Positions 51,933 to 59,881 of a DNA stretch of 64,000 bases are shown piece after piece; positions within the stretch are counted from its first letter, which is position 1; each line of letters starts with the position of its first letter. The stretch spans positions 62,001 to 126,000 of the forward strand of contig JBQNAL010000005.1 in assembly GCA_052170475.1 (NCBI GenBank), given 5' to 3'. This DNA comes from CAJPQU01 sp052170475. GTDB taxonomy: Bacteria; Bacillota; Negativicutes; Selenomonadales; Selenomonadaceae. The notes under the pieces are model-generated. The model ran no database searches and was not told the DNA's origin. It saw nothing but the letters and a program-made list of their open reading frames with translations. The translations under genes were made by a program, and so were the position numbers.

Positions 51933-53023
51933 TCGCTCAGCACCCCTTTCAGTTTATCGGCTTCAAACCAGTGGAGGGCGAGGAAGTCCACATTGACGGG
52001 ATCCCCCGCTTTCAAGATGAGATCCCGGGCGATGGCGTGATGGGTCTCAATGCTGGTGCGAAGATGCGTGCCGTCGATCTCGATGAGGTAGTCCATCATG
52101 GCGCCCAAGAAATTCGCCCGACGGATGACGCCGCGCAGCCCCGACCCGCCCCGCTCTATGGTCACGTCGGAGGGACGAAAGGCCGCTGCCCACTTGTCCG
52201 TTTCCCCGGTGGGTTTCTCCGGCCACGGGATCGGCTGGGTGCCGGTGCCGACGAAGAAATTTCCGTCGTCTTTGCGGACGTCGATGAAGTTGGCGATGCC
52301 CATGAAGTTGAAGACGAAGGGATCGACCGGCTGCTCGAAGATTTCCCACGGCGTTCCGATCTGCCGGATGACGCCCGCATCGTCCATGATGGCCACCCGA
52401 TCGGAGATGGCGAGGCCGATCTCCTGATCGTGCGTGACGTAGAGGACGGTGACGCCGAGTTGGCGCTGCAGCTCCTTGATCTCAAAGCGCATTTCTTCCC
52501 GCAGGTTCGCGTCGAGATTCGACAGCGGCTCGTCGAGGAGCATGAGGGAGGGCTTGCTGACGAGGGCGCGGGCGAGTGCCACACGCTGCTGCTGACCGCC
52601 GGAAAGCTCTGAGGGGAGGCGCTGGTCGAGGCCGTGCATTCCTACGATGTCCACCATTTCCATGACGCGGCGCTTGATCTCGTCCTTGGGGCGCTTCGCG
52701 ATCTTCAAGGGGTACGCGATGTTTTCAAACACGGTCATGTGGGGCCAGACGGCGTAGTCTTGGAACACGACGCCAAGCCCACGGTTTTCCGGGGGGACGT
52801 CCACCCCGTCGGCTGCGTCGTAGACGGGGGTGTCGTCGATGTAGATGCGCCCCGCTTCCGGCGATTCAAAGCCGGCGATGAGGCGCAAGAGTACCGTCTT
52901 GCCGCAGCCCGAGGGGCCTAAGAGCGTGAAGCACTCCCCTTTTTTGATGGAAAGCGAGAGATCGGAGAGCACCGGGTGATCCGGGTAGCCCTTGACGATG
53001 CCTTCCATGCGGATGTTATCCAT
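51929..53023 (-). CDS. ABC transporter ATPase, iron/polyamine-type (second of two)
   Basis: A 364-residue ATPase: Walker A LGPSGCGKTVLLRL, signature LSGGQQQRVALARAL, Walker B LMLLDEPLSNLD, H-loop YVTHDQEIG and a C-terminal TOBE-like region. Clearly a separate gene from 49169-50236, only moderately similar to it. With the fused permease it could form an ATPase heterodimer. AAGGAGG precedes ATG 53023. Confidence 0.93.
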   Translation of the reverse strand: MDNIRMEGIVKGYPDHPVLSDLSLSIKKGECFTLLGPSGCGKTVLLRLIAGFESPEAGRIYIDDTPVYDAADGVDVPPENRGLGVVFQDYAVWPHMTVFENIAYPLKIAKRPKDEIKRRVMEMVDIVGMHGLDQRLPSELSGGQQQRVALARALVSKPSLMLLDEPLSNLDANLREEMRFEIKELQRQLGVTVLYVTHDQEIGLAISDRVAIMDDAGVIRQIGTPWEIFEQPVDPFVFNFMGIANFIDVRKDDGNFFVGTGTQPIPWPEKPTGETDKWAAAFRPSDVTIERGGSGLRGVIRRANFLGAMMDYLIEIDGTHLRTSIETHHAIARDLILKAGDPVNVDFLALHWFEADKLKGVLSE

Positions 53024-53072
53024 GTGGAACCTCCTTCATGTTCGGGACTTCATGTCATCCGTGATGTCGTAG

Positions 53073-53109
53073 AAAAACGACGGGGCGGGCAACCCGTCCC
53101 GTCGTTTTT
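53073..53109 (-). terminator. Hairpin between binding-protein and ABC genes
   Basis: AAAAACGACGGG..GGG and CCC..CCCGTCGTTTTT form a stem around CAA, with T runs on both strands. Placed between the binding-protein gene and the ATPase/permease genes it probably lets the binding protein be made in excess. Confidence 0.75.
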
Positions 53110-53127
53110 GACGGATTTGTCGATCGT

Positions 53128-54171
53128 TTATTTTTTGCCGATGATGTCCGTGAACTGCTTGATCGTCGCTTCCTTGTGGGGAAGGATCTCGGTGTAGACG
53201 ACCTTGATGCCGTTCTTTAAGGCGTCTTCGGGCTTCGGCAGGCCGAACTTCGGATCCTGCTTCACGTCGGTTCTGACCGGCACCGTACCGGCGTCGGCAA
53301 CCTTCTGCTGGGCTTCCTGGCTCAGGAGGTAGTCCACGAATTTCTTCGCCGCGTCGAGGTTCGGGGAGTTTTTGAAAATGGCCACGGGACTCGGCACCAT
53401 GAGAAGCTCCGGCGGATACACCATCGCCAAGTGCGCCCCCTTGGCGATCTTGCTGTTCGTGATGTAGTCTACGCCAAGGCAAGCGGACAGCTCACCGGCG
53501 GAGGTGTCGTCAATGACTTGGCCGGAACCCTTGCCGATACGGGTGCCGTTCTCGTGGAGACGGTTGAAGTATTCCCAGCCGAACTGCTTTTGGAGGAGCG
53601 CCACACTCATGTAAGAGGTGCCGGAGAGCGCCGGATCGGCGATGCCGAACGCATTCTTAAATTCCGGCTTCGTCGCTAAATCTTCCCACGCCTTGGGCGG
53701 TTCCTTCACCTTGTCCGTGTTGATGACGATGCCCAAGGTGCCGAGCCGAGCCGCTGTGAAGGAGCCGTCGTAGTCCGTCAAAGGATTCACGAGTTCGCTG
53801 AGGTTCGACGGCTTATAATTTTCTAAGATGCCGTCTTTCTTCATCTGATAGAAGTCCGGGACTTCGCTCGTCCAGATGACATCGGCCAAGATCTTGCCGC
53901 TTTGGCGCTCGGCAGCAATCTTCGCCATCAGTTTGCCCGCGCCCGCCGACTGATAGTCCACGTCGATGTCCGGGTACTTCTTCTTGAAGCCTTCCACGAT
54001 GCCGCTGATCATGGCTTCCTTCATGGATGTGTAGAGGACTAATTTCTGCTTGCCCGAAGATGCGCCCGAGCCGCTGCTCGCGGGCTTCGGCCCGCCGCCG
54101 CATCCCGCTAAGACCGCCGTCGAAAGCGCCATGACGAGCATGAGGAACAGAGCCATACCTTTTTTTCGCAT
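53128..54171 (-). CDS. Extracellular substrate-binding lipoprotein, iron(III)-type
   Basis: A 347-residue lipoprotein: signal peptide with lipobox LAGC near residue 23, Ser/Gly linker, then a two-lobed family-1 binding fold (LVLYTSMKEAMISGIVEGFKKKYPDI; SAGAGKLMAKIAAE; ADVIWTSEVPDFYQMKKDG). This looks like iron(III) or related binding proteins, but 2-aminoethylphosphonate and sugar-phosphate binders share the fold, so the ligand is unproven. It is the first gene of the ABC operon. Confidence 0.92.
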   Translation of the reverse strand: MRKKGMALFLMLVMALSTAVLAGCGGGPKPASSGSGASSGKQKLVLYTSMKEAMISGIVEGFKKKYPDIDVDYQSAGAGKLMAKIAAERQSGKILADVIWTSEVPDFYQMKKDGILENYKPSNLSELVNPLTDYDGSFTAARLGTLGIVINTDKVKEPPKAWEDLATKPEFKNAFGIADPALSGTSYMSVALLQKQFGWEYFNRLHENGTRIGKGSGQVIDDTSAGELSACLGVDYITNSKIAKGAHLAMVYPPELLMVPSPVAIFKNSPNLDAAKKFVDYLLSQEAQQKVADAGTVPVRTDVKQDPKFGLPKPEDALKNGIKVVYTEILPHKEATIKQFTDIIGKK

Positions 54172-54248
54172 ACCTTAAACCCCTCCCATAAATGTGTTTT
54201 CGCCTGAAAGGAATCCGTCTCTTTCAGACAATTCATACTTCAAAACTC

Positions 54249-54277
54249 ATTATAATCGTACCATGGTGATAAGTCAA
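54249..54277 (-). promoter_or_regulatory. Strong sigma-A promoter of the iron-type ABC operon
   Basis: On the minus strand TTGACT (54272-54277) and TATAAT (54249-54254) are 17 bases apart, about 80 bases before the binding-protein gene. No clear Fur box was recognised. Confidence 0.75.
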
Positions 54278-54419
54278 TGGAAAAATCCCTTCTGCCCCCT
54301 ATATTTAAGGGGTTTACAGGATTTTCCTTCCGCTTCTTGGCGGCTGCTTTTTTCCCGCGGCGGGGCGCGTTTTGCCGAAAAGGGAAGAGTGACCGCGCCG
54401 TTTTGGGGGGCGGGAACAC

Positions 54420-54449
54420 GGCAGGAAAATCCTGCCGCCTTAGCGAATA
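54420..54449 (+). promoter_or_regulatory. Composite palindrome plus GCGAATA element, copy 2
   Basis: GGCAGGAAAATCCTGCC (54420-54436) followed by GCGAATA (54443-54449), as at 26019-26047. It ends 23 bases before the GT41 gene, overlapping the likely promoter region. Confidence 0.55.
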
Positions 54450-54472
54450 CAAAAACTTAAAGGAGGCGCGCT

Positions 54473-56182
54473 ATGGGGATCGGAGAGGAGAAAAAAAGAG
54501 AGTGGCTGGAGACGGCGGATCGGTTTTTTCAGGCAGGGGATTTCAAGGCCATGCGAGCCTGCGCGCGGGAGATATTGACCCATGATTTGGACGATTTAGA
54601 TGGGCTGGCGCTCTTTGCGCAGGCCTCCCTTTACATGGGGGAAGCGGAGCAGGCACGGCGCTTCATCGCCCGGGTACTCTCCGCCGATCCGAACCACTGG
54701 CGAATGCTCTTGGTGGCGGGGGAAGAGGCGGCGGCAGAGTTTGCGCTCTACCGTGGGATGCCATATTTGGAGCGGCTCTGGCAGATGGGCGAGGCGCGGG
54801 CAGGCGACGTCTCGCCGGTGGAGCGAACCCTCTTGCTTCGCGCGGGGAGCCTTTTGGCGGATGCCTATTACCTCTTGGCGAGGCCGGAGCAGGCGGCGGA
54901 GATGTGCTTTTCCTTGAGCGCCATCGCCGTGGGGACGGAGCAAAAGGCGACGTTTTACGGGAAAGGGCTCTTTCTCATGAACTACCGTGCCGCCGACAGC
55001 CGGACCTTACCTCGTCGGGAGCGCTACAACGCCTTTTTCGGCGCGAAGGTCACGCTTCCCCATACCCGACCCGAGGGCGTCCCGAAGCGCAAGCTCAGAA
55101 TCGGCTATCTCTCGCCGGATTTTCGCCGCCACGCGGTGGCGCATTTTTTGACGCCCTTTCTGCGCGATTACAGTAAATTAGATTTTAATGTTTATTGTTA
55201 CCAGCGGGGTGCGTCGGATGAGGTGACTCGGCGCTTTCGCCGCTTCGCGGCGGTGTGGCGGGACGTGAGCGAGATGACGGAGAAGGAAGCGGCGCGGCGC
55301 ATCTTCGAGGATAAGATCGACATTTTGGTGGATTTTTCCGGCCATGCGCAGGGATCCTGCCTCCCCATTTTGGCGCTGAAGCCCGCGCCCATCCAGATCG
55401 CAGCCATCGGCGACACCCATACGACCGGCCTTCGGGAGATGGATTACTTTCTCTCAGACATGACCTGCCTGCCGCCGGGCAAGCCGGTGCGCGGCTTTAC
55501 GGAGCGGATCGCGCTGCTCCCGTACTGCCATCTCTGCTATTCCCCAGAGATTGTTGGCGACCTGCCGCCGGTGGGGGGCGAGCCGCCCGCGCTGAAAAAC
55601 GGCTTCGTCACCTTCGGGAGCTTCAACAATTTTGCCAAGGTCAGCCAAGAGACGCTGCTCCTCTGGCGCGGCGTCTTGGAGGCGATGCCGAAGGCGCGCT
55701 TCGTCCTCAAGGGAAAGATCGCCAGCATCCCCGACGGGCGGGCGGAAGTCGCCGCACGTCTCAGAGACATCGGCATCGATCCGGCGCGGGTGGAGCTTCG
55801 CCCGTATAGCCCCGATTATTTGGCGCAGTACGCTGACATCGACGTCGCCCTCGACACGACGCCCTACAATGGGGGGCTTACCACCTGCGAGGCCCTCATC
55901 ATGGGCGTTCCCGTGGTGAGCCTTAGAGGGACGACTCACGCTTCGCGCTACGGAGCGACGATTTTGGAACACGCGGGACTGCCGGAACTCATCGCAGAAA
56001 ACGACGCAGACTATGTGAAAAAGGCGCTTCGCATCGCTCGCTCTTTGCCCATCCTGCGGGAATTCCACGCGAATCTCCGCCGAGCGCTGCAATCGTCTCG
56101 CCTCATGGACGGCGCAGCCTACATGAAGGACATGGAAGCGCTCTACCGCGATCTCTGGCAGCGCTATTGTGGTGGACGGTAA
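54473..56182 (+). CDS. OGT-like glycosyltransferase (GT41) with N-terminal TPR region
   Basis: A 569-residue protein. Residues about 10-190 look like TPR-type helical repeats (ADRFFQAGDFKAMRACAREIL; AQASLYMGEAEQARRFIARVL). The rest is the two-part GT41 catalytic region: KLRIGYLSPDFRRHAVAHFL, DILVDFSGHAQG, FVTFGSFNNFAKVSQETL and ALDTTPYNGGLTTCEAL.MGVPVVSL. Relatives add GlcNAc or other sugars to Ser/Thr of proteins such as flagellin or adhesins. AAAGGAGG precedes ATG 54473. The acceptor is unknown; a YjfB-like gene follows. Confidence 0.9.
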   Translation: MGIGEEKKREWLETADRFFQAGDFKAMRACAREILTHDLDDLDGLALFAQASLYMGEAEQARRFIARVLSADPNHWRMLLVAGEEAAAEFALYRGMPYLERLWQMGEARAGDVSPVERTLLLRAGSLLADAYYLLARPEQAAEMCFSLSAIAVGTEQKATFYGKGLFLMNYRAADSRTLPRRERYNAFFGAKVTLPHTRPEGVPKRKLRIGYLSPDFRRHAVAHFLTPFLRDYSKLDFNVYCYQRGASDEVTRRFRRFAAVWRDVSEMTEKEAARRIFEDKIDILVDFSGHAQGSCLPILALKPAPIQIAAIGDTHTTGLREMDYFLSDMTCLPPGKPVRGFTERIALLPYCHLCYSPEIVGDLPPVGGEPPALKNGFVTFGSFNNFAKVSQETLLLWRGVLEAMPKARFVLKGKIASIPDGRAEVAARLRDIGIDPARVELRPYSPDYLAQYADIDVALDTTPYNGGLTTCEALIMGVPVVSLRGTTHASRYGATILEHAGLPELIAENDADYVKKALRIARSLPILREFHANLRRALQSSRLMDGAAYMKDMEALYRDLWQRYCGGR

Positions 56183-56232
56183 ACGGGCGATTTCATAGGG
56201 TTTTGGGCGGGTATAAATCGTAGAAATAAAGA

Positions 56233-56261
56233 TTGCACTTTTACGTTGTTTCCATTATAAT
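56233..56261 (+). promoter_or_regulatory. Putative sigma-A promoter of the YjfB-like gene
   Basis: TTGCAC (56233-56238) and TATAAT (56256-56261) are 17 bases apart, about 40 bases before the gene. Confidence 0.7.
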
Positions 56262-56301
56262 GTGAGCAGTATCGAAGTTTTAGAGTGAGGGGGAGAGCGT
56301 T

Positions 56302-56493
56302 GTGGATCTTACGATGAACATCGCGGCGTTGAGCGTCGGTCTGTCGGAAGCGAAGACCCAGCAGGGGCTGCAGATCTCGATGATGAAAAAAGCGATGGAC
56401 ATGGCGGGAGAAGGCGTGGAGGAACTCTTGGCGGCCACCGGCCCGGTGAGTCTCGACCCGAGCTTGGGGACGACGGTCGATATGCAGGCCTGA
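56302..56493 (+). CDS. YjfB-family small protein (putative motility protein)
   Basis: A 63-residue protein, NIAALSVGLSEAKTQQGLQISMMKKAMDMA, matching the short YjfB family of Firmicutes, often linked to motility loci but without known biochemistry. It has a helical N-terminal half and no signal. GGGGGAG supports GTG 56302; ATG 56314 is an alternative start. It has its own promoter. Confidence 0.78.
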   Translation: MDLTMNIAALSVGLSEAKTQQGLQISMMKKAMDMAGEGVEELLAATGPVSLDPSLGTTVDMQA

Positions 56494-56572
56494 GCCTTCG
56501 GGCGACGCTTGCGGAGAGCAATAGCGGAGAGCGGACATACCGCTCCCAAACACAAGGTGAGGGGATTTTTGA

Positions 56573-56866
56573 ATGGCATTTGAAGACAAGACGTTGGTGT
56601 GCAAGGACTGCGGGAACGATTTCATCTTCAGCGCAGGGGAACAGGAATTTTACGCGGAGAAGGGCTTTGAAAACGAGCCGGCACGTTGCCGCGACTGTCG
56701 CGACAAGCGCCGCCGCTCCCGTGACGGCGGGGAGCGCGAGCCGCGCCAGATGTTCACGGTGGTCTGTGCAGAGTGCGGCAGTGAGACGCAGGTTCCCTTT
56801 GAACCGAAGGACGAGCGTCCGGTCTATTGCCGTGATTGCTTCAACAAGCGCAGGGCGGCGTACTGA
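56573..56866 (+). CDS. Small double zinc-ribbon protein
   Basis: A 97-residue basic protein with two zinc-ribbon units: CKDCGNDFIF...CRDCRDKRR and CAECGSETQV...CRDCFNKRR, giving eight cysteines for two zinc ions. Such CxxC-CxDC-KR proteins are widespread in Firmicutes and may bind nucleic acid; no function is proven. It begins at ATG 56573 after GGTGAGGGG. Confidence 0.85.
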   Translation: MAFEDKTLVCKDCGNDFIFSAGEQEFYAEKGFENEPARCRDCRDKRRRSRDGGEREPRQMFTVVCAECGSETQVPFEPKDERPVYCRDCFNKRRAAY

Positions 56867-56986
56867 CGTTTTTCTTCGGCGTGTCGCGGGTCTCTCGGCT
56901 TGACGGGAGGCTTCGCGACGGGTGGCGGCAAAGGAGTTCGGATGTGTCCGGGCTCCTTTGTGCATTGTCTGCGAGGAGGTTTTTTG

Positions 56987-57787
56987 ATGAAACGATGGAT
57001 TTTACTGTGCATGACCGCGATGTTCTCCCTCGCCCTTTTGGCGGCGGGCTGCGGCGAAACGGAGAAGAAGGCGGAGACGCCGGTCTCTTCCGGCGCTTCC
57101 GCGAAGGTGCTGCGCGTGGGGACGAATGCGGACTTTGCGCCCTTCGAGTTCCAAGACGTCAGCGGTAAGGAATATCAGGGCTTCGACATGGATCTCATCC
57201 GCGCCGTGGCGAAGGAGATGGGCTATCAGGCCGACATCCAGAACATCAATTTCGACGGTCTCATCCCCGCCATGGAGTCGGGGAACTTGGATGTCATCAT
57301 CGCCGGGATGAGCATCAACGATGAGCGCAAGCAGAAGGTGGCCTTCTCGGATCCGTACTATAAGTCGGGTCTCACGATCATCGTCAAGAAGGACAATACT
57401 GCGATCCAAAAATTTGCCGATCTCTCCGGCAAGCGCGTCGCCGTCCAGATCGGCACCACGAGCGCCAAGGAAGTCCGCAAGATCCAAGGCGTCTCGGTGC
57501 GGGATTTCAACAGCTCCGCCGAAACTTTCTTAGAGCTTCGTGCCGGCGGTGTGGACGCCGTGGTGAACGACCGCCCGGTGAACGACTACTATATCGCCAA
57601 GAGCGGCATCACGGATGTGCGGGCGCTGAACGAACTCTTGACTTCCGAGGACTACGGCATCGCCATGTCAAAGAAGAACCCTGCACTGGTGAAAGAGGTC
57701 AATGCCGCCCTCAAGAAGCTGCGGGAAAACGGCGAGTACGACAAGATTTATAAGAAATGGTTCGGCACGACGAGCCAGGGAAAGTAA
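56987..57787 (+). CDS. Amino-acid-type substrate-binding lipoprotein (family 3), orphan
   Basis: A 266-residue lipoprotein: lipobox LAAGC near residue 22, then the family-3 periplasmic binding fold (LRVGTNADFAPFEF, GFDMDLIRAVAKEMGY, ESGNLDVIIAGMSIN, SDPYYKSGL, and a C-terminal YDKIYKKWFG). It probably binds a polar amino acid. No permease or ATPase gene is adjacent and a terminator follows at once, so it acts with a transporter encoded elsewhere. GAGGAGG precedes ATG 56987. Confidence 0.92.
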   Translation: MKRWILLCMTAMFSLALLAAGCGETEKKAETPVSSGASAKVLRVGTNADFAPFEFQDVSGKEYQGFDMDLIRAVAKEMGYQADIQNINFDGLIPAMESGNLDVIIAGMSINDERKQKVAFSDPYYKSGLTIIVKKDNTAIQKFADLSGKRVAVQIGTTSAKEVRKIQGVSVRDFNSSAETFLELRAGGVDAVVNDRPVNDYYIAKSGITDVRALNELLTSEDYGIAMSKKNPALVKEVNAALKKLRENGEYDKIYKKWFGTTSQGK

Positions 57788-57792
57788 CGGAT

Positions 57793-57840
57793 AAAACTCG
57801 AGCCATAGTCCGGACATTCAGGCTGTGGCTCGGGTTTTCT
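57793..57840 (+). terminator. Intrinsic terminator after the binding lipoprotein
   Basis: AAAACTCGAGCCA and TGGCTCGGGTTTT form an imperfect stem with a T-rich end, beginning six bases after the stop codon. Confidence 0.78.
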
Positions 57841-57901
57841 CCGTTTCCCTCCTCACTGCCATGAGGAGGGATTGACACAGAGAGGGCGGACGAAAGGGGA
57901 C

Positions 57902-57927
57902 GCTGAATGTATCAGTGCTTCCTAAGG
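57902..57927. repeat. Short dispersed repeat, copy 2 (pairs with 18826-18851)
   Basis: GCTGAATGTATCAGTGCTTCC repeats the sequence at 18826-18846 with one mismatch in 21. This copy lies just before the RBS of the FIST-GGDEF gene. Confidence 0.6.
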
Positions 57928-57941
57928 GAGAGGGGGCAATC

Positions 57942-59693
57942 ATGAGGCAATTTCAAGTTGAATACATCAACAGCAATCATTTTATCCGAGAGTTGGATAG
58001 GATCCAGCGGTATTGCCATCGGTCAACGCATAGCCAAGTCATCTTCCATATTGAGATAGCGGCTGATTTGTCCGATCGGGTTCATGTCATAACAGATACC
58101 ATCGAGAAGAAATTTCCTCAAGCTGTTTATTATGGCAATCAATCCTTGGCGAATATCTGCGGCGGACGCTTATCGAGGGAATGGGCGCTGATCGTCTGTA
58201 CCATCCTTGAGGAAGATACTTCTGATGTTCAAGTGATCAACATCAGGAAAGATTCGGCGATTTCATCTCTGGAGGATTTGTGGGCGTATTGCCGCGATAT
58301 CCCCGATCTTAAGGGCGTGGAGCTTTTGGCCTCGTTTGCCTCGGTAGCCCGCTTGGGAATAGGGGAATCTCAGGTGGATTTGCCGGAGGATGTTCAGGTA
58401 TTCGGCGGCGTCGCGCTTCATCATCGGGATGTGAATTCTCATGCCTTCGTTTTTTCCAAAGGATTCCCTCCCTCCCAAGAGGACTGTGTCGCCGTCGTCT
58501 TCAGCGGACGGGAGATGCATGTCAAATGTTCCTACATTCTGGGCTGGAAGGCGCTGGGGAAGAAATTTAGGGTCACGGACTGCGACAATCATATCATCCG
58601 TACGCTGGACGGAAAGCCTGCCTTTGAAATGTATAAAACATATTTGGGGATCAATGCATCGGATGAATTAGCCATCAGCGCGTTTTGGTTTCCCATGCTG
58701 ATCAAAAAAAGTGGGCTGGAATGTATTCGAAATCCCATGGATCTCTACCCTGATGGCTCCATTCGCATTGCCGTCAAAACGGAAAAAGGGGAGGTCGTAC
58801 GGCTGGCGTACGGCGATCCCCATGCGATCATCAGCGAGGTCAAGCAGGTGATGCATGAAATCGCTGAATTTTCGCCGTCTATGATCCGGCTCTTTTCTTG
58901 CGGCGGCAGGTTTTTCTATTGGGGCGAGGAGAGGGTCAGCATGGAGACGGATCATTTTGATGCCATCGCGCCCGCCAGCGGCTTTTATACGCGGGGCGAG
59001 ATCTTGAAGGTGAATTCCTTCCTGCATCTCTTGAATTCTACCTTGCTCGTCGTGGGGATTCGCGAGGGGGAGCCGATCGATTATGAATATGAGGACATAG
59101 AGGATTTTGGGCAAGAGGTGGATGCCTATCTGATGAATGGTCATCTTATTTGCTTCGTCGAGACGGTGACGAAGGAGCTTGAGGCGGCTTACGATAAGAT
59201 TGTGGCGGCACTCAATACCGATATATTGACGGGGGTCGGCAACCGTCGCGCCTATGAAACCTATATCAGCGAACTTGAGAAGAAGCCTTTGCCCGAGAAT
59301 CTCATTGTGATTTCTTCCGATGTGAACAGTCTGAAAGCCGTCAATGACCGCTTGGGTCATGCGGCGGGGGATGAGCTGATCATCGGTACGGCAGCGGTGC
59401 TGGAGGAAACGTTCAGCGCGTATGGCCGCATCTTTAGAACCGGCGGCGATGAGTTCCAGACCCTCATCGTTTCCGATGAGCCGATGGAAGTCCTCCTCCG
59501 CCGCTTAAAGGAAAATTATGCCCGCTGGCGGGGCAAGCTCGTCGATTCCCTACGTGTATCTACGGGCTATGTTTTGGCGAAGGAGATGCCCAATCAGGGG
59601 CTCATGGAGATGTTCAAGGTCGCCGACAAGAGGATGTACGATGATAAGCGGGCGTATTATGGAGCATCGAACAAGGATCGCCGCAAGGGATAG
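57942..59693 (+). CDS. FIST-domain diguanylate cyclase (FIST-GGDEF)
   Basis: A 583-residue soluble protein. Residues about 30-230 look like a FIST-N sensor (ADLSDRVHVITDTIEKKFPQAVYYG), about 240-390 like FIST-C (LGINASDELAISAFWFP; FSCGGRFFYWGE), and 425-580 is a GGDEF domain with TDILTGVGNRRAY and an intact RTGGDEF near residue 500. There is no RxxD inhibitory site in the usual place, so product inhibition may be absent. It should make c-di-GMP in response to a small ligand, opposing the EAL protein at 32-35 kb. GGGAGAGGGGG precedes ATG 57942. Confidence 0.88.
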   Translation: MRQFQVEYINSNHFIRELDRIQRYCHRSTHSQVIFHIEIAADLSDRVHVITDTIEKKFPQAVYYGNQSLANICGGRLSREWALIVCTILEEDTSDVQVINIRKDSAISSLEDLWAYCRDIPDLKGVELLASFASVARLGIGESQVDLPEDVQVFGGVALHHRDVNSHAFVFSKGFPPSQEDCVAVVFSGREMHVKCSYILGWKALGKKFRVTDCDNHIIRTLDGKPAFEMYKTYLGINASDELAISAFWFPMLIKKSGLECIRNPMDLYPDGSIRIAVKTEKGEVVRLAYGDPHAIISEVKQVMHEIAEFSPSMIRLFSCGGRFFYWGEERVSMETDHFDAIAPASGFYTRGEILKVNSFLHLLNSTLLVVGIREGEPIDYEYEDIEDFGQEVDAYLMNGHLICFVETVTKELEAAYDKIVAALNTDILTGVGNRRAYETYISELEKKPLPENLIVISSDVNSLKAVNDRLGHAAGDELIIGTAAVLEETFSAYGRIFRTGGDEFQTLIVSDEPMEVLLRRLKENYARWRGKLVDSLRVSTGYVLAKEMPNQGLMEMFKVADKRMYDDKRAYYGASNKDRRKG

Positions 59694-59706
59694 GGAACGA
59701 AAAGGC

Positions 59707-59735
59707 TTGCCTCGCGCTTTTCGGTGTGGTATAAT
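59707..59735 (+). promoter_or_regulatory. Putative sigma-A promoter of rpmE
   Basis: TTGCCT (59707-59712) and TATAAT (59730-59735) are 17 bases apart. An inverted repeat CGAAAAG/CTTTTCG (59698-59704, 59717-59723) surrounds the -35 box and might be an operator. Confidence 0.7.
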
Positions 59736-59740
59736 CGCTT

Positions 59741-59881
59741 TGCTAATGGACGGGCTGCCGTCTGTTTTTCATGCAGAGCGCCGGTTCCCCCAAGCGGGAT
59801 GCCGGTAAACCAAGCGCTCAGACGAGGGCTTGTATCTTACCCGGCAAAGATTTGCCCATGGGGAAAAGCGAGGTGTAGACG
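59741..59881 (+). ncRNA. Structured rpmE leader (candidate L31 autoregulatory RNA)
   Basis: The 140-base leader can fold into GACGG-GCTG-CCGTC (59748-59761) and a longer arm GAGCGC/GCGCTC (59776-59781 with 59814-59819) enclosing CCGG/CCGG and a C-rich/G-rich inner helix. Leaders upstream of rpmE that bind L31 are known in several phyla; whether this belongs to one of those classes cannot be judged by eye. Confidence 0.45.

Larger units (their letters stand above)
54172..54472. other. Intergenic region between the ABC operon and the GT41 gene
   Basis: This 301-base divergent gap holds the ABC promoter (54249-54277), a CCCCT-N7-AGGGG inverted repeat at 54296-54312, and an 11-base inverted pair CAGGATTTTCC (54317-54327) / GGAAAATCCTG (54424-54434). 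The second arm lies inside the composite palindrome element. No coding region is supported. Confidence 0.5.
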
